DNA of 64,000 nucleotides, from positions 25,520,001-25,584,000 of the forward strand of contig NW_024466599.1 of the NCBI RefSeq assembly GCF_017591425.1. Reading direction: 5' to 3'. The notes beneath the pieces are model-generated. The model worked only from the letters and a program-made list of their open reading frames with translations. It was not told the origin of the DNA and did not search any database. The position numbers were made by a program, and so were the translations under genes. Below, in pieces: positions 47,185 to 58,750 of the stretch (position 1 is its first letter; each line of letters starts with the position of its first letter). Origin of the DNA: Ochotona curzoniae. Its lineage: Eukaryota > Chordata > Mammalia > Lagomorpha > Ochotonidae.

Positions 47185-48208
47185 GTACGCGCGAGCTCTG
47201 TCTCAGCAGCCTAGCTCCTCAGGTCCTGCCTTGGCCATCCTTGGCCTCTCTTTTCATGCAGAGAGGAGCATTTCCAGCTGGGGTTCATTGCAGCCTGACA
47301 CCTGTCTTATCAGAGACTCAAAGGGATCACCCACTAGTATGGGAGCACCTTCAGGGAGTGCGTGGTTTTCTCTTCCCCTCCCCGCCCCACCCGGTCGGTC
47401 AACAAACATTTGATGGGGGAGATGTGGTTTTTGGCATTGTGGCTACTTGCTTCATTTTCCCAGTCAAGGCAAGCACCCTTATTTGCAGGTTTATGACTTT
47501 AAGGAATTATGTTTTTAAAAAAGTCATCATGCATAAAATAATTTTAGGTAAATATTGCATCAGTGTGCCAACAATTTTGTAATGAGATGCTCAGCCCCCA
47601 TTTTTCTCCTTGCCAACTCCCAGCCATCCGTCCCCTTGACTTTGTAGCATGTGCTAAGTCATCTTCAACTGTTTACTCACCTCCTTTGCCAGCCTTTGAT
47701 TTGTTGTCATGTCCCAGCTGTTCCTTGCTTCGCGTGATTTCTAACGTCCTTGCTCTTGTAGCAGCATTGCTAATGTGGTCTGTGAGCACGGCTGTGATGT
47801 CCTGGTTCCCTCTTTGCGAATTGCTAACTGATGATCAGTTTCTTGGTTTTTTTGTTTTTGTTGTTGGCTGGATAAATAAATGCTTTGAGTGAAACAGTGC
47901 CTTGTTTCTCTTTCGAGCTGCCCTATCAGAAATACCTCTAGCTGGCTTTCGCCATCCACATAACCACCATTGGTTTAACTCTCCCCGTACTCCCGTCTCT
48001 TCCACATGTATCTTCATCTCAGCTCATACATGTCTTGTCCCTACCTCTGCCTGTACACAGAAGATGTGGAATGTATGTAGCAATTCCAGCACTAGGAGTC
48101 GGTTTGTAAGAAGCCAGGAAACTTTGGAAGTTTTGTAAGAGCCCGTATTGCATGTGGAGACTCAAAATGCAAGTGAGAGTAATTGGTGCTTCTGTTTGCT
48201 TCTTGCAG
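47185..48208 (+). other. CRIM1: CRIM1 intron 3 (1,024 bp)
   Basis: Short intron between the exon 3 donor GTACGC and the exon 4 acceptor CTTGCAG. The middle is T-rich (around 47830-47870). I recognise no repeat or RNA gene inside it. Confidence 0.95.
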
Positions 48209-48329
48209 TTTTCAGCGTGGACTGCAGCACTGTGGAATGCCCCTCTGTCCAGCAGGCTGTGTGCCCCTTGGATAGCTACGAAACCCAAGTCCGACTCACA
48301 GCGGACGGCTGCTGTACTCTGCCGACAAG
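48209..48329 (+). CDS. CRIM1: CRIM1 coding exon 4 (internal, partial CDS)
   Basis: Encodes about 40 residues, starting by completing the split codon from exon 3 (G|TT, Val): VFSVDCSTVECPSVQQ, then PLDSYETQVRLTADGCC and TLPT plus two bases of the Arg codon. Five cysteines are present. Acceptor: TTCTGTTTGCTTCTTGCAG at 48208. Donor: AAG|GTTGGT at 48330, which is weaker than the other two because +3 is T and +4 is G. Phase is 1 in and 2 out (121 bp), so skipping this exon would break the frame. The next exon, which should resume with CECLSGLCG by homology, is not found up to 64000. Compared with the recalled human sequence this exon has about six substitutions in its first half (FGV to FSV, CRT to CST, CPPV to CPSV, QQTAC to QQAVC, PPDS to PLDS), while the second half (SYETQVRLTADGCCTLP) is unchanged. 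Confidence 0.96.
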
Positions 48330-48344
48330 GTTGGTTTGCTATTA

Positions 48345-50814
48345 GTTTCTTGAGTGTTCTCCTGTCTTATGTGTTCAAGTGCAGTGTGAAAAATTCAGTT
48401 TGTTTTTCCCATGGGAAACCTAATACCTCCCTGTTTCTCTAGAGAAATCACTGAACTGCTAAGATTACTTGGTATTTACATACATCTTTCCTCGGATCAA
48501 AGCCAGGTGTCATCGGGCTAAATGGTTAAGCCTTACAGGTTCTTCCTGTAGGAGTGCATGTGCACTTTGCAGGGCTAGAAGCAGTACGAGCGGATGGGCA
48601 CCTACGTGTGCAGAAAGGGAGGCAGGCAGCGGGATGCCTCACAGGGATAGGCGTGTCATCTGATGCACCGTGGTGAATCCTGCAGGTGTTCAGCGTGGTG
48701 TCCAAAGCAGTAAAACATTGCAGCTTCCACGGCTGCTCCCCAGGGGCCCTTGGCATTTGCAGACGCTCCACCCAGGGCCATTTCTTGCAAGTGCCAAGAG
48801 AATTCCGAATTCTTACAGTGCTTTCTGGGATAAACAAATATGTCTCTTCTTTGGCTTGATAGGTAAACAAGGCTGTTATAATTTTAATCATAGCTGCAAG
48901 GTATTCACTCAGTCCCACAGAAGCAGACTTTATTTCAGAACAGAAATGTCTCTAGATTGTGTCCTTCACGTCTTGCAAAGCACCAATGCAGAGCTTGCCC
49001 TTGACCTTTAACCTTGAAGTAAACCAAGACTGTACTTGGAAACACAGCTCTTGGGTTGGCTCTTCTACTTCGTGATTCTCCCTCTTTGCCACCACTTCCC
49101 CTCCATCTTTCACTGGACAGTAAGTAATCTTGGAAACAAAGTTATAATGATTTCAACTCTAGTTCCACATTTAACACTAGGAGTCAAAACTGGACCTGTT
49201 TAATCCCATTTCTAACCTTTTCCCCCAACATCCCAGTGCTACACATTTAGCTCTGGGTTTGTCAGAAACAAAGTCACTCAGAGTTTGTGGCTACACAAAA
49301 GATGTGATAACATAGGAGTACATGCAATCCACAGTCAAAGTATCATGGGTTTGCTTTGGCCCATAGTCCGAGTAAATGGCCAGAGTGTGTTCTTCAAATT
49401 GCTTTTTTCTTTCCTTCTGAAAGACCTGAGACAGGTCCTTCCTGTCTCCTGCTCTTTGTTTTATCAGAAGCCTAGGGTGCTCTCAATTCCTTAACACTTT
49501 ATCATAGAATAGGTCATCGAGATTTCTGTGAAAATACTACACTGAGGATGGTGCAGCAGGCTTCTTTTGAAACTGGGATGCAATGATTTGTGAGGAAGAT
49601 GCTTGCAAATGGAGGAAGGGTGGTGCAGACATAAGGTATTGTTAATCAGTAATGGGGAAAATGGTACATTCCTAACAATAGTAGATGTCCTTTCAAGGTC
49701 TTCATGAATAGGAAGGAGGCACATTATACTGGGGAACCCTAATTAATCATAATGAGAGCTGGTCATTCACCAACACATGCTTTATTGAGGAAAAGGAACA
49801 ATTCTGTATTCACCATTTTAAATACAGTTAGCACTATCAGCATGTGGGAGGCACAATAAGCTACATATTTTTTTCAGTCACTCTGAGGGGTCAAAATGGG
49901 TAGAAGTCCTAGACAGACTTACTGCATTTCAGTGTAAGGAAAAACTCAGTGTTCAGAAATAAGTCAGACCATTTCCTAAAGCCAGCTGAGCTCCCTGGCT
50001 CTGGGCAGATTTTCCTCCGTCTGGGTGGCCACCTACTAGGAATGCGTAGAAGCAATATTTCCTTGAAGAGGAGGTGCCACTAGCTGCTTTCTCTTCTATT
50101 CCCAAGCTTCTGTGAGTCCAATAAACATAAGCCATGGGCTGTTTGAGTGTTTCACCCTAATTTAGACAGTTTTTTTTTTTCAAAGTGAAGAGTTAAATTT
50201 GCCTGTAATGATGCATTCTGGAAACGTGGAGAAGAAAGTCACTCAAGATCCCACTGTAAATTATTTGCAGGACAGGGGTAGGTTCTCACAGCTCTTGGGT
50301 TTCTGATAGTCAGTGACCCATGTGCATGCCCTCCATCTTCCACACGCATCCTTGGTTCCCTGGAGCCAGGTCCCCCTCCTCCCTCGGGCTCTGCAGCTGC
50401 CAGGGTGCCTTCTCCTTCCCCTTCCCATACACCTGCCCAGTGTCTGTCCCTTCCTCAGGACCTCAGCTCCTTCTCTTGGAAGGATTTTCCTTTTAGCCCC
50501 GGTAAATGATGAATCTGTCCCTGTGTCTCTCGGCCCCATTGTAATCTCTCATATATCTCTTCACCAAGGCACTTTTCATAGTGCATTGAAATCACTAATT
50601 TTTGTGGTCCATCTCCTGTTCTGTTTGTACCCTCATAACTAGTATTTTGTAATCTGTCAACCCAAATGTTTTGATAAATGAAGGAGGCAAGGAAAGAACA
50701 AATAGGCACATTCTTAGCAAGGATGATTGATATGTTAGAAATAAAAATGAATATTTTTTAGATTCTTGTATCTTCTTGCCAGTGAGTACTAATCCTCCTC
50801 CTTGTCTCAGTTTA
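48345..50814. other. Intronic (intron 4 start), nothing recognised
   Basis: Possible SINE debris at about 48510-48620 (ATCGGGCTAAATGGTTAAGC) could not be confirmed. The stretch is otherwise unassigned. Confidence 0.4.
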
Positions 50815-51190
50815 ACACTCTCACACTTTTCTCCCAATCCCCTTCTTTATGGCCTGCTATTGCTCAGCACTGTAAAAACCTGCCACGCCCAGCACTGCAC
50901 ACATCTTTTGTAGTGTGGCATGACTTCATCACTCTTTTCTGCCTTACCTAATTCTGTTCATCCTGCAAGACTCCAATTAAATTTCAGTATGTCCAGGATG
51001 TCTGTCCGTTTAGCCTACCCCTTAGAAACTCCCAGCGTACTCTTTCCATGATGACAGAATATCTTATCCTTGCTGGCATTTTCACATACCTGTTTCATGC
51101 ATATAGTCCCAGCCCATCAACGAAAGGTTGTTTCTGCAAGTCAGGAATTACATCTCCTTTCCTTTTGTTCTGGCTAGTACTAACGCCAAA
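50815..51190 (+). repeat. L2 LINE fragment, sense
   Basis: TCATCCTGCAAGACTCCAAT, TTTAGCCTACCCCTTAGAAA, ATATCTTATCCTTGCTGGCA, TCAGGAATTACATCTCC follow L2 3' region order. Confidence 0.58.
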
Positions 51191-51427
51191 TGAGACGATA
51201 AATACAGAATACACCCAGGCCACTTTAACATATTACGTGTGTTTCAATGTATTAAGGAGGATTATAGGTCATTCTTTCATGGAGTAAAACCCCAAGCAAT
51301 CATCTAAAATGGAAATTAAAAGCAAGAAAGTTTAGCATAGTAGATAGTATTTTCAGAAATAAATTTAAAGCATAGCTTTATTCTCGCGTGTTTGATACAT
51401 GCAAAATTTCTACCAGCATGATTTTTT

Positions 51428-51703
51428 GGACCAGTATTGTGGCACAGAAGGTGAAGTTACCACTTGCATTGTTAGCATCCCATATTTTAGGGCCATTTCA
51501 CGTCCTGATTCCTCCAGTTCTGATCCAGCCCCCTGCTAATGCTCCTGAGAAGGCAAACTAATTACGCTCCTTCCTTTCATGTGGGAGACAGAGTTCTCGG
51601 CCCCTGATTGTGTTCTGGCCTGGCCATTTGGGGAGTGAGCCCGTGGATGGGCATCTTTTTCTACTTCCCCCCATCACTTTGCCTTTTAAATAAATGAAAT
51701 ATG
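51428..51703 (+). repeat. CSINE, diverged
   Basis: GGACCAGTATTGTGGCACAG, CAGCCCCCTGCTAATGCTCC, CATGTGGGAGACAGAGTTC, TTTGGGGAGTGAGCCCGTGG, tail CTTTTAAATAAATGAAAT. Confidence 0.85.
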
Positions 51704-51835
51704 TAATAAATGACCCCATAATCTTTGAGGATAGTGAAGAATACTACAGCATATACAAATCTTATAATTGTTTGATCGTTGTAAGCACATGAAGGACTTC
51801 GCAGTTGTGGCCAGCATTATCACAGATTAAGCCAC

Positions 51836-51952
51836 CATCTGGCCCAACCCTGGCTGTTGCAGCTGTTTGGGGAGTGATCCAGGAGATCTAAGATTCTTTT
51901 CTCTATCCTGCTTTCTCTCTTCCTTTGCCTTGCAAATAAAATGAGTAAGTCT
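51836..51952 (+). repeat. CSINE 3' fragment
   Basis: TCTGGCCCAACCCTGGCTGT, TTTGGGGAGTGATCCAGGAG, CT-rich block and TTGCAAATAAAATGAG. The 5' half is absent. Confidence 0.75.
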
Positions 51953-52213
51953 GTAAGAGAACAAGAACTGATCCAGAATAAAGTTGATTTCGTGGAGAAA
52001 TCAGTGGGGAAAGCCCTCTGCAAATAGAACCCAGTTAGGTTAAAAAAAATTCAAACCTGAAACTTTACCTGTGCAAATTTACCACTGGTAAAAATAGTCG
52101 TTTTTGTAAGGATTTCATGTAATACCACTAGTTTAAAAAATGACTTTGTTGGCTTCCTCTCCTCCCTTTTAAGGGATACATTTCTTTTTCATTCGCTTTC
52201 AAACGGAATTGCT

Positions 52214-52508
52214 GGGGCCAGGCTCGTGGCACCGTGAGTAAAGCCCGGCCTGTGCCACTGACATCCCTGTGGGTGCTTTTAAGGCTCAAATTCTGCACTT
52301 CCAACTCAGCTCCCTGTTAATGTCCTGGGAATAGCAGCTAAAGATGGCTCAAGTGACTGAGCCCCTGCCACCCATGGGGCAGATTCAGATAAAGCTACTG
52401 GATCCTGCTTTGGCCTCGCTCATCATTGCAACCATCTAGGGATTGAACCAGCAGATGGGAGGTTTTTCTGTTTGTCCAACTCTGCATTTCAAGTAAATAA
52501 TCTTTTTA
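52214..52508 (+). repeat. CSINE, older subtype
   Basis: GGGGCCAGGCTCGTGGCACC, AGCTCCCTGTTAATGTCCTG, AGATGGCTCAAGTGACTGAG, GGGATTGAACCAGCAGATGG, tail TTCAAGTAAATAATC. Confidence 0.85.
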
Positions 52509-52863
52509 AAAACTGCAATTGAAATTCTGAGTAGACTGATCCATTCAGGCTCCTGACTGCCTTGCTTTGCTGTGAGCTGCCGCTCCATCCGTGAGCTTTG
52601 TGTGGAGCTAGGCTGGTATGTTTTTAGTTCATTCGTCACACCTGAGCTGACACCCTGCTGTTGTTACCATGTGTCCTGCTCTGTCCCACCAGCACTCGTT
52701 TTTCTGTTTTCCCCCGGCCTTCCTAATTGTATGTCCTTTCTGCTTTCCTTGTAGCATCTCTGCTTTCCTTCAGTTGCTCATTCTTTATTTTCAGCTCTTC
52801 TTGGTCCTTTCTAGACTTCATCCTTGTGGTGATAGAATTAACTTTTGACCAACACTAATTCTT

Positions 52864-53202
52864 TCTTCCCTCATCTTTTTTTTTAAGATTTATTTTATTG
52901 TTATACCAGAGTCAGATATAGAGAGAGGAGAGACGGAAAGATCTTCCATCCAATGATTCACTCCCCAGGCCACCACAATGGCTGGTGCTGCGCTGATCCG
53001 AAGCCAGGAGCCAGGAGTCTCTCCCGGGTCTCCCATGCAAGTGCAGAGTCCCAAGGCTTTGGGCCATCCTCAACTGCTTTCCCAGGCCACAAGCAGGGAG
53101 CTGGATGAGCAGTAGGATGATCTGCCCATATGGGATCCCAGCACTTTCAAGGCAGGGGCTTAAGCCGCTAGGCTGCCACGCCGGGCCCTCTTCCCTCATC
53201 TT
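52864..53202 (-). mobile_element. Young full-length CSINE, antisense, with 14-bp target-site duplication
   Basis: The body runs 52878-53188: reverse A tail TTTTTTTTAAGATTTATTTT, GATCTTCCATCCAATGATTC, GATCCGAAGCCAGGAGCCAG, CAAGCAGGGAGCTGGATGAG, ending at the reverse of the head, GCTGCCACGCCGGGCCC. The flanks TCTTCCCTCATCTT at 52864-52877 and 53189-53202 are identical. Confidence 0.95.
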
Positions 53203-53769
53203 GATTTAGATTTCCAAGCATCCTGCTATGTATCATCATTGTACCTATTTTGTTGGCACCAGAAGGTGACAGAAGCTGTATGGCAACTCATCATGTCTTT
53301 CAGGAAGACATGGGAAGGAAGTGAGAATTACTAGCTCTTGGCCTAAATACTGCACGGTGACAGAATGGAAGTGGGACATTGGTGGAGCACAAGACTTCTA
53401 TGATTTTTGGAAGTCCCTTTCCACCTGTCTTCATGCTGTCTGTATTTACAACAGAGAAACTCAGCGTAAATGATGTCTGCAGGGAAGGGAAGTCTCTAAG
53501 TGGCATGTGGATAACAATTACAATCAGAGATGCAAAGCCTTTGTACTTTAAGTTTTCTTTTTCTTTTCTTTTCTTGATTATCACTCTAAACTGCATGAGG
53601 TTACTTATAGGTCCTCAAATGGAATTTGAGAAAAACTCATTGTGGAGACTTGAAAATGTCCCTTGCAGTAAGGAACACAGAAGGGCTTAAATCTTCACGT
53701 CAGGTGCTGTTCTCATTGCAATGTTTCTGATAAATTTTTAAGACAAGGAAATGGATTAGGGGAAAAAAA

Positions 53770-54438
53770 TTCATATCTTGACCTTGGCACAATAGCCTAG
53801 CAGCTAAAGTCCTCGCCTTGCATGTGCCAGGATTCCATATGGGTGCTGGTTCTAATCCCAGCAGCCCCGTTTCCCATCTAGCGGTCAGCAGCACCTGCAT
53901 TGCCCCGAACCCTGAGCCGAGTGGAGGGACTACGGTCACAAAAAAGACAACACGCAGTGAGTCATTCTTGTAAAGAGAATGCCATTTATTTGAAGTTGGC
54001 CTGCCTTTTCATAGTCTGCCTAGTTCCTCCCAGTATTTTCCCAATGTTCAAGCAACTCCAAAGCTCCCCAGGGGCTTATTGAAAAAGGGGAAGCAGGGAA
54101 GAGGGAACTTGTAGTCAAGCCAAGGGCTAAATGTATCAGGCCAAGATTGACTATCCTGTTACCCTTTGAGAAACAAGCTAAGCTGTGGAGTTAACTCTTG
54201 GGAGACTGGGCCCTGCAGCCTGGGAAAGCAGTCGAGGTAGGCCCAAAGCTGTGGGACCCTGCACCTATATGGGAGACCCGGGAGAGACTCTTGGCTCCTG
54301 GCTTTGGATTGGCACAACTCCAGCTGTTGCAGCTGCTTGGGGAATGAATCATCAGATGGAAGATCTTCCTCTCTATCTCCCCTCCTCTCTGTATGTCTGA
54401 CTTAGCAATAAAAATAAGTCTAAAAAAAAATCATATCT
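53770..54438 (+). mobile_element. Young CSINE split by a foreign insert
   Basis: Left part 53782-53882 (TTGGCACAATAGCCTAGCAG, B box GGTTCTAATCC, TTCCCATCTAGC). Right part from about 54210 (CCTGGGAAAGCAGTCGAGG through the tail CAATAAAAATAAGTC) to about 54429. TTCATATCT at 53770 and ATCATATCT at 54430, each preceded by an A run, look like the outer target-site duplication. The ~327 bp between the halves is not SINE. A small stretch of SINE (TTGTGG) is lost at the right junction. Confidence 0.85.
53883..54209 (-). mobile_element. ~327 bp insert in a SINE, possible solo LTR (antisense)
   Basis: Unrelated to the flanking SINE. On the - strand it carries a TATGAAAA box (54013-54006) and 16 bases further an AATAAA (53990-53985), followed by a GT/T-rich region (GTGTTGTCTTTTTTGTGAC) and a short GC-rich end. 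That arrangement resembles the U3/R of an endogenous retroviral LTR. No clean TG...CA ends or short target duplication were seen, and no internal retroviral genes are present. Family unknown. Confidence 0.4.
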
Positions 54439-56610
54439 CATCAATGTCGATTTATGTCAGCGTGTAATATGCATTAACAAATACCTGTTTCTGTTAGTCA
54501 CTGCTGCGTCTCTCCTAAGGGAGTTGCACACAGAGGTCTGTTCTTACAATTCTGATATCAGCCGGGCATAGTTAGCTGGCAGTCATTGGGGCTGGCGCTC
54601 TGTGTCTGGGTACTCAGCTGTGGGGCTGGCACTTAATGTCCAAGTCCTCAACTGTGGAGGGTGGAAGTACCTGTCCCCCCACAAAGTCTTCCTCTTGAGC
54701 TTAAGCAAGAAACCAAAGCACAGAGCCTGCAGAAACTTGAAAGTCACACATCACTCACAACACGTCCTGTTGTTCAAGGCAAGTCATGTTTGAGCTCCCA
54801 TTCAAAGCGTGTGAAAATAGATTCCACCTCTTAACGAGAGAACGGACAAAGAATGTGTGTGACACTTTTATCCACCTTTACACAACTTTTGCTTCAAGCC
54901 TCACCTTTGTCTCTCTAGTCCCTACCTGTTCTTGGCTCTCATCTGTGGACAAGGTAATTTTCCAGTCTTCACTCTGCCTCTGCAAGGCTTTGCCACTCTC
55001 TGCTAGGGCCTTACAGAGTAGACATCAATGAGTTAAAAATCAAGACCGTAATTACTCCCACTTACTCACTTGTACTGCAAGTCGGGTGGGGTTTTTACTA
55101 CCGTAGGCCTTTCAATGTGTCTCTTTTTATATAAAGAACATGAATGAGCTTACTATATTATTGTCAGTCACCCATTCTAAATTTATTTCCATGAGATTTG
55201 TCTCGATCTTTTTTTTTTTGTCCTAAAACATTCTGTTACCAATTTCTATCTATAAAAAAGCCTTTCGTAAAAGTGATTGAAAAATATCCATGCAAGTTAT
55301 TTTGAGGTAGAGATGAATTGCGTCATTGTTTATACTGTTCAGAAACTTAAAATAGGGTTTCTTCTTGATGGTGGTACATGCTGCAGATCCAGGTTCCCAA
55401 GCTCCCTCCTGTCGCCTGCCTGCCTCTGACCCAAGGGTCTGATTCTCTTCCAGAACCTTTCTCTGGAACATTCTCTCGTTTTCTCAGCCAGTTTACCAGA
55501 GATCCTGTTTTATTTTTAAATCAAGACTTGAAAGCATTGTTGTACTCCTCTTTTTTTTCCCCTAGCTCTAGGGTCATGAAAAAATTTGGGTTGCTGAAAC
55601 ATTAGCTCACCTTGCAGTTTCTCTCTCACTCCCAGCATTGGATAGAATGAGATGTGAGCACGGTTCATGGGAAATGCTGATGCACCAATCTCAGAGCTCG
55701 CCCGGGGAGGCTGCTGCGTCTCTTGCGTTTCTTCGAGGAAGCTTGAGGAGTTGGAACGATCCTGCCTAAGGAGCAGTAGCAGAGCTAGGTGTGGGGAACA
55801 CATCCTGTCCCCCTGTGCTCTTGGGCTCAGTCACCGCTAGCCCCTCTCCAGCCCCACCACTTAGGAATCCTCAGCTTCCATATCTCTCCCTTTGCTTTGT
55901 TACCATTGTCTTGATGCCTGTGCTGTTCAGTAGCTGAAATACTCCTGTAGCCATCACTTGGTGCTGTTCACACAGAATACAGACTCAATACTGAAGAGTG
56001 CTGGAAACCAAGTCCACTCCTGCAGGCATCCGGAAAAGCCTTTCCCTGAATCTGGGTCAGTCTGCCTACCTAAGAAGGGAGAGTTGCTGAATCATCTCAA
56101 AAGTAATTTCTACCTCTGATTCTCTGACTTTCTCTATCCCTTCAGAGAGAACACAAGCCACCGGATACTCCTCAAAAAGAAGGGGGAAGGAAAGTTTTAC
56201 AAAATTCCAGGTTTCAGAAGACAAGGCAGAGAGAGAGATGGCTTACCTAGGAACAGAACATGAAGGGGCGAAAACCCAAGGAAAAATAGTTACTCTTTTG
56301 TTTTTAATTTTCCTAAAAATATTAGATGATGCAAAATTAAGCAAATATCTAGAGTAGTGATTTAAGCTAAGGTAAGCAGAACCAACTGGCTTGTGAAAGC
56401 TGGGCAATAATCCAATCTAATAGATATTTTTTGTTTGTTTTTTGGTCAGTGACTAGTTGAATACTGTTGCTTACACTGTTGACTTGTAGTATATGTTCCC
56501 TGCATAGTTGGAGCAGGACTTACTGGCCAAAGGCTGAATCCACAAAGTTTTACTCTGTTAAACTGCTTTCTCATGAAGTATTCATGTCCCTGCCTGCCAA
56601 CCCGCATGGT
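54439..56610. other. Intronic, nothing recognised
   Basis: GGGGCTGGC-type short direct repeats around 54588-54630. Otherwise unassigned. Confidence 0.4.
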
Positions 56611-56616
56611 GTGTGT

Positions 56617-56649
56617 GTTGGATGGAGGGTGAGTTGAACTCCATCCAAC
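56617..56649. repeat. 11-bp perfect inverted repeat, 11-nt loop
   Basis: GTTGGATGGAG at 56617-56627, loop GGTGAGTTGAA, CTCCATCCAAC at 56639-56649. Confidence 0.95.
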
Positions 56650-57984
56650 CGTGCATGGTGGCTCGTGGACCCTGGGCCTCACTTGTTTTTTCCCGTCCGT
56701 GGCTGTACCACTCTCCCTGGGATTCTGACGCTTTGAGTGTCTTGTTGGCACTCTGTTTATCCATTTCCTTCATATCTATTGCTTTTTCTGCTTTGCGCAT
56801 TTAATTGGACACTCACATTGTAGGCATGGAAGAATTTTAGATTCTCTGTTCCTGATTGTGTGTTTGGGCCATTTATCTCTATGTCCCAGACTTTAGAAAG
56901 ATAAATCTTAAGTAAGTTTTATTCCTTGTTTGAGCCTTAGTTCTGTTTCTTCCAATAAAACATTGACCTTAGAAGACAGATTTCTACTCACGTCCTGTTA
57001 CATTTTGACAGTCCAACACTGTAGCTGCAGGAAGAGAACAAGGAGGAAGGAAAGAATAGTCCCATTATGTCTGAAAGACCACCAGAGAGCAGGCCATGAA
57101 TCTCCTTTACTCTCACCGTGTCATCTCGATGTTCGTGCTCAGCTGCTTCATTAGAAAATGTAGGGTGCTTAGCTGCTATCCTTAACTCTTCATGTTATCC
57201 AGGAATTTCATCTTGTTGATGCTGTGTTGCATTATGGTAATGGAATTTTAGCAGATTGCTTGCACACCAGTTTTCGGGAGTAGATGTACATATTTTAAAA
57301 GGGGGTGAAGGGGCTTCGGGATTTATAGCCTGAGATTGATTCATGCTGGGTGGGGCCAACCCAATGGAATCCTTGGCAGGTCATCCCTTCCCTTTAGAAG
57401 CACTTGAGTTAAATCAGAACTAATCTAACCACAGCACTACAGCCACTGAAAACAAAGCACAGGTTTGAAAAATGCTCAGATCTACTAAATAATTAAATAC
57501 TGATTCAGAACATTGTGGAAGATTGCATTGTACACTATGATGGAATAAGGGAATAAAGAAAATGTGGCCCATGCTGCAAGGATCTCAACACCTTCGAGGT
57601 ATGGTGTTTTAGATTAATGCAAAGGGAATAGTGTTTCTGCCATCCATATGTACAGCTCCAAAAACGTAACCCACTTCCTCGTTCCTCTGCTCTCCCAACC
57701 CAACTCGCACCTACCCCTCTCTTCATCAACTTTTGTTAAGATATAGTTTGAACCCACTCCATGTTTACAAGGTTCTAGACCTTTAAGACTGAAGAAGCTG
57801 GCACAGGTGCAGACAAACACAAAACTCTCTTCAAGAGAAAAAAAAATTACCAAATAAGAGCTATCCAGCAATGTGCCAACTTTAAATCCAAGCTAAAAAA
57901 TTAAGAGCCTCAAAAGGCACTAACAAGGGCACTACCAAACGCTTATAAAAATGAAATTAACAGTACATTTGTTGCAAGGAAATT
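56650..57984. other. Intronic, nothing recognised
   Basis: No feature identified. Confidence 0.4.
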
Positions 57985-58040
57985 CTTGTGATCCATGCAT
58001 AGCTTTTTTCATAATATGCATTTTCCATGAATTTCGGAAG
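57985..58040. repeat. Old interspersed repeat fragment (partner of 32101-32166)
   Basis: ATCCATGCATAGCTTTTTTC, ATATGCATTTTCCATGAATT. Same motif order as at 32101. Confidence 0.45.
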
Positions 58041-58700
58041 ACCCAGCACACAACAGATGATGGTTTTCCGGATTACCACTGCCATCATTGGCCTGTAATT
58101 TTGAAATCTTGAATCCTGCAGTTCACTTCCTCCTGCAAGCTCAGTGCATTTTCTGACTTCACGAGCATCTCTCCCATCTGAAGCAACAAGACTGTGAGAA
58201 ACAGTGGAAAGAGTCCATGCTTGTCAAAGCGCCACTCATCCTTGGGTGGTTGAGCTTCCTGGGTTCCTCAGCTAGCTCTGATCTCTAGAGTCCTGTGTGT
58301 AATTTTGCTGTTGGTAGTGTTTAGGCGGATGTCAGGGGTGAAAGTGGGACCGTCAGCAACAGGCTGTGTCAGTCTAATCAGACACATACATTAAAGCTAG
58401 AAATTCCCCGAGGTTAGCTTGGCACTGTCAGGTGCATGCTCAGAGATCAGGGGGAACTTTTTTTTCTCTCCTTGGAGATGGTGTTTCTTAAATCATCAGA
58501 TAACACTTGCTTACAGGCTCATGTGCTTTTTGACGTGCTAGATAGTCAAGTTGTTTACATCATGACTACTCAAACTAGCCAGTAGGAATTGTCCCTGAAT
58601 TTACATTTTCAAAAGAACTTTATTTAATTAAGAGCCTTTTAATTAATTAGCAAGTCCATCTGTTCTAAAATACCACCACAAAAAAGATGGCATTGAATAA

Positions 58701-58750
58701 GTTTTGTTTTTTGTTTTTGGGTTTTTTTTTTGGTTTGGTTTTGGTGTTTT
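58701..58750. repeat. T/G-rich low-complexity tract
   Basis: Only T and G over about 50 bp, with short GG/GGG clusters separated by T runs. Confidence 0.95.

Noticed and set aside
47052..47582. 176-codon open frame at exon 3
   Set aside because: It is CRIM1 exon 3 read through its donor into intron 3; the internal ATG is not a start.
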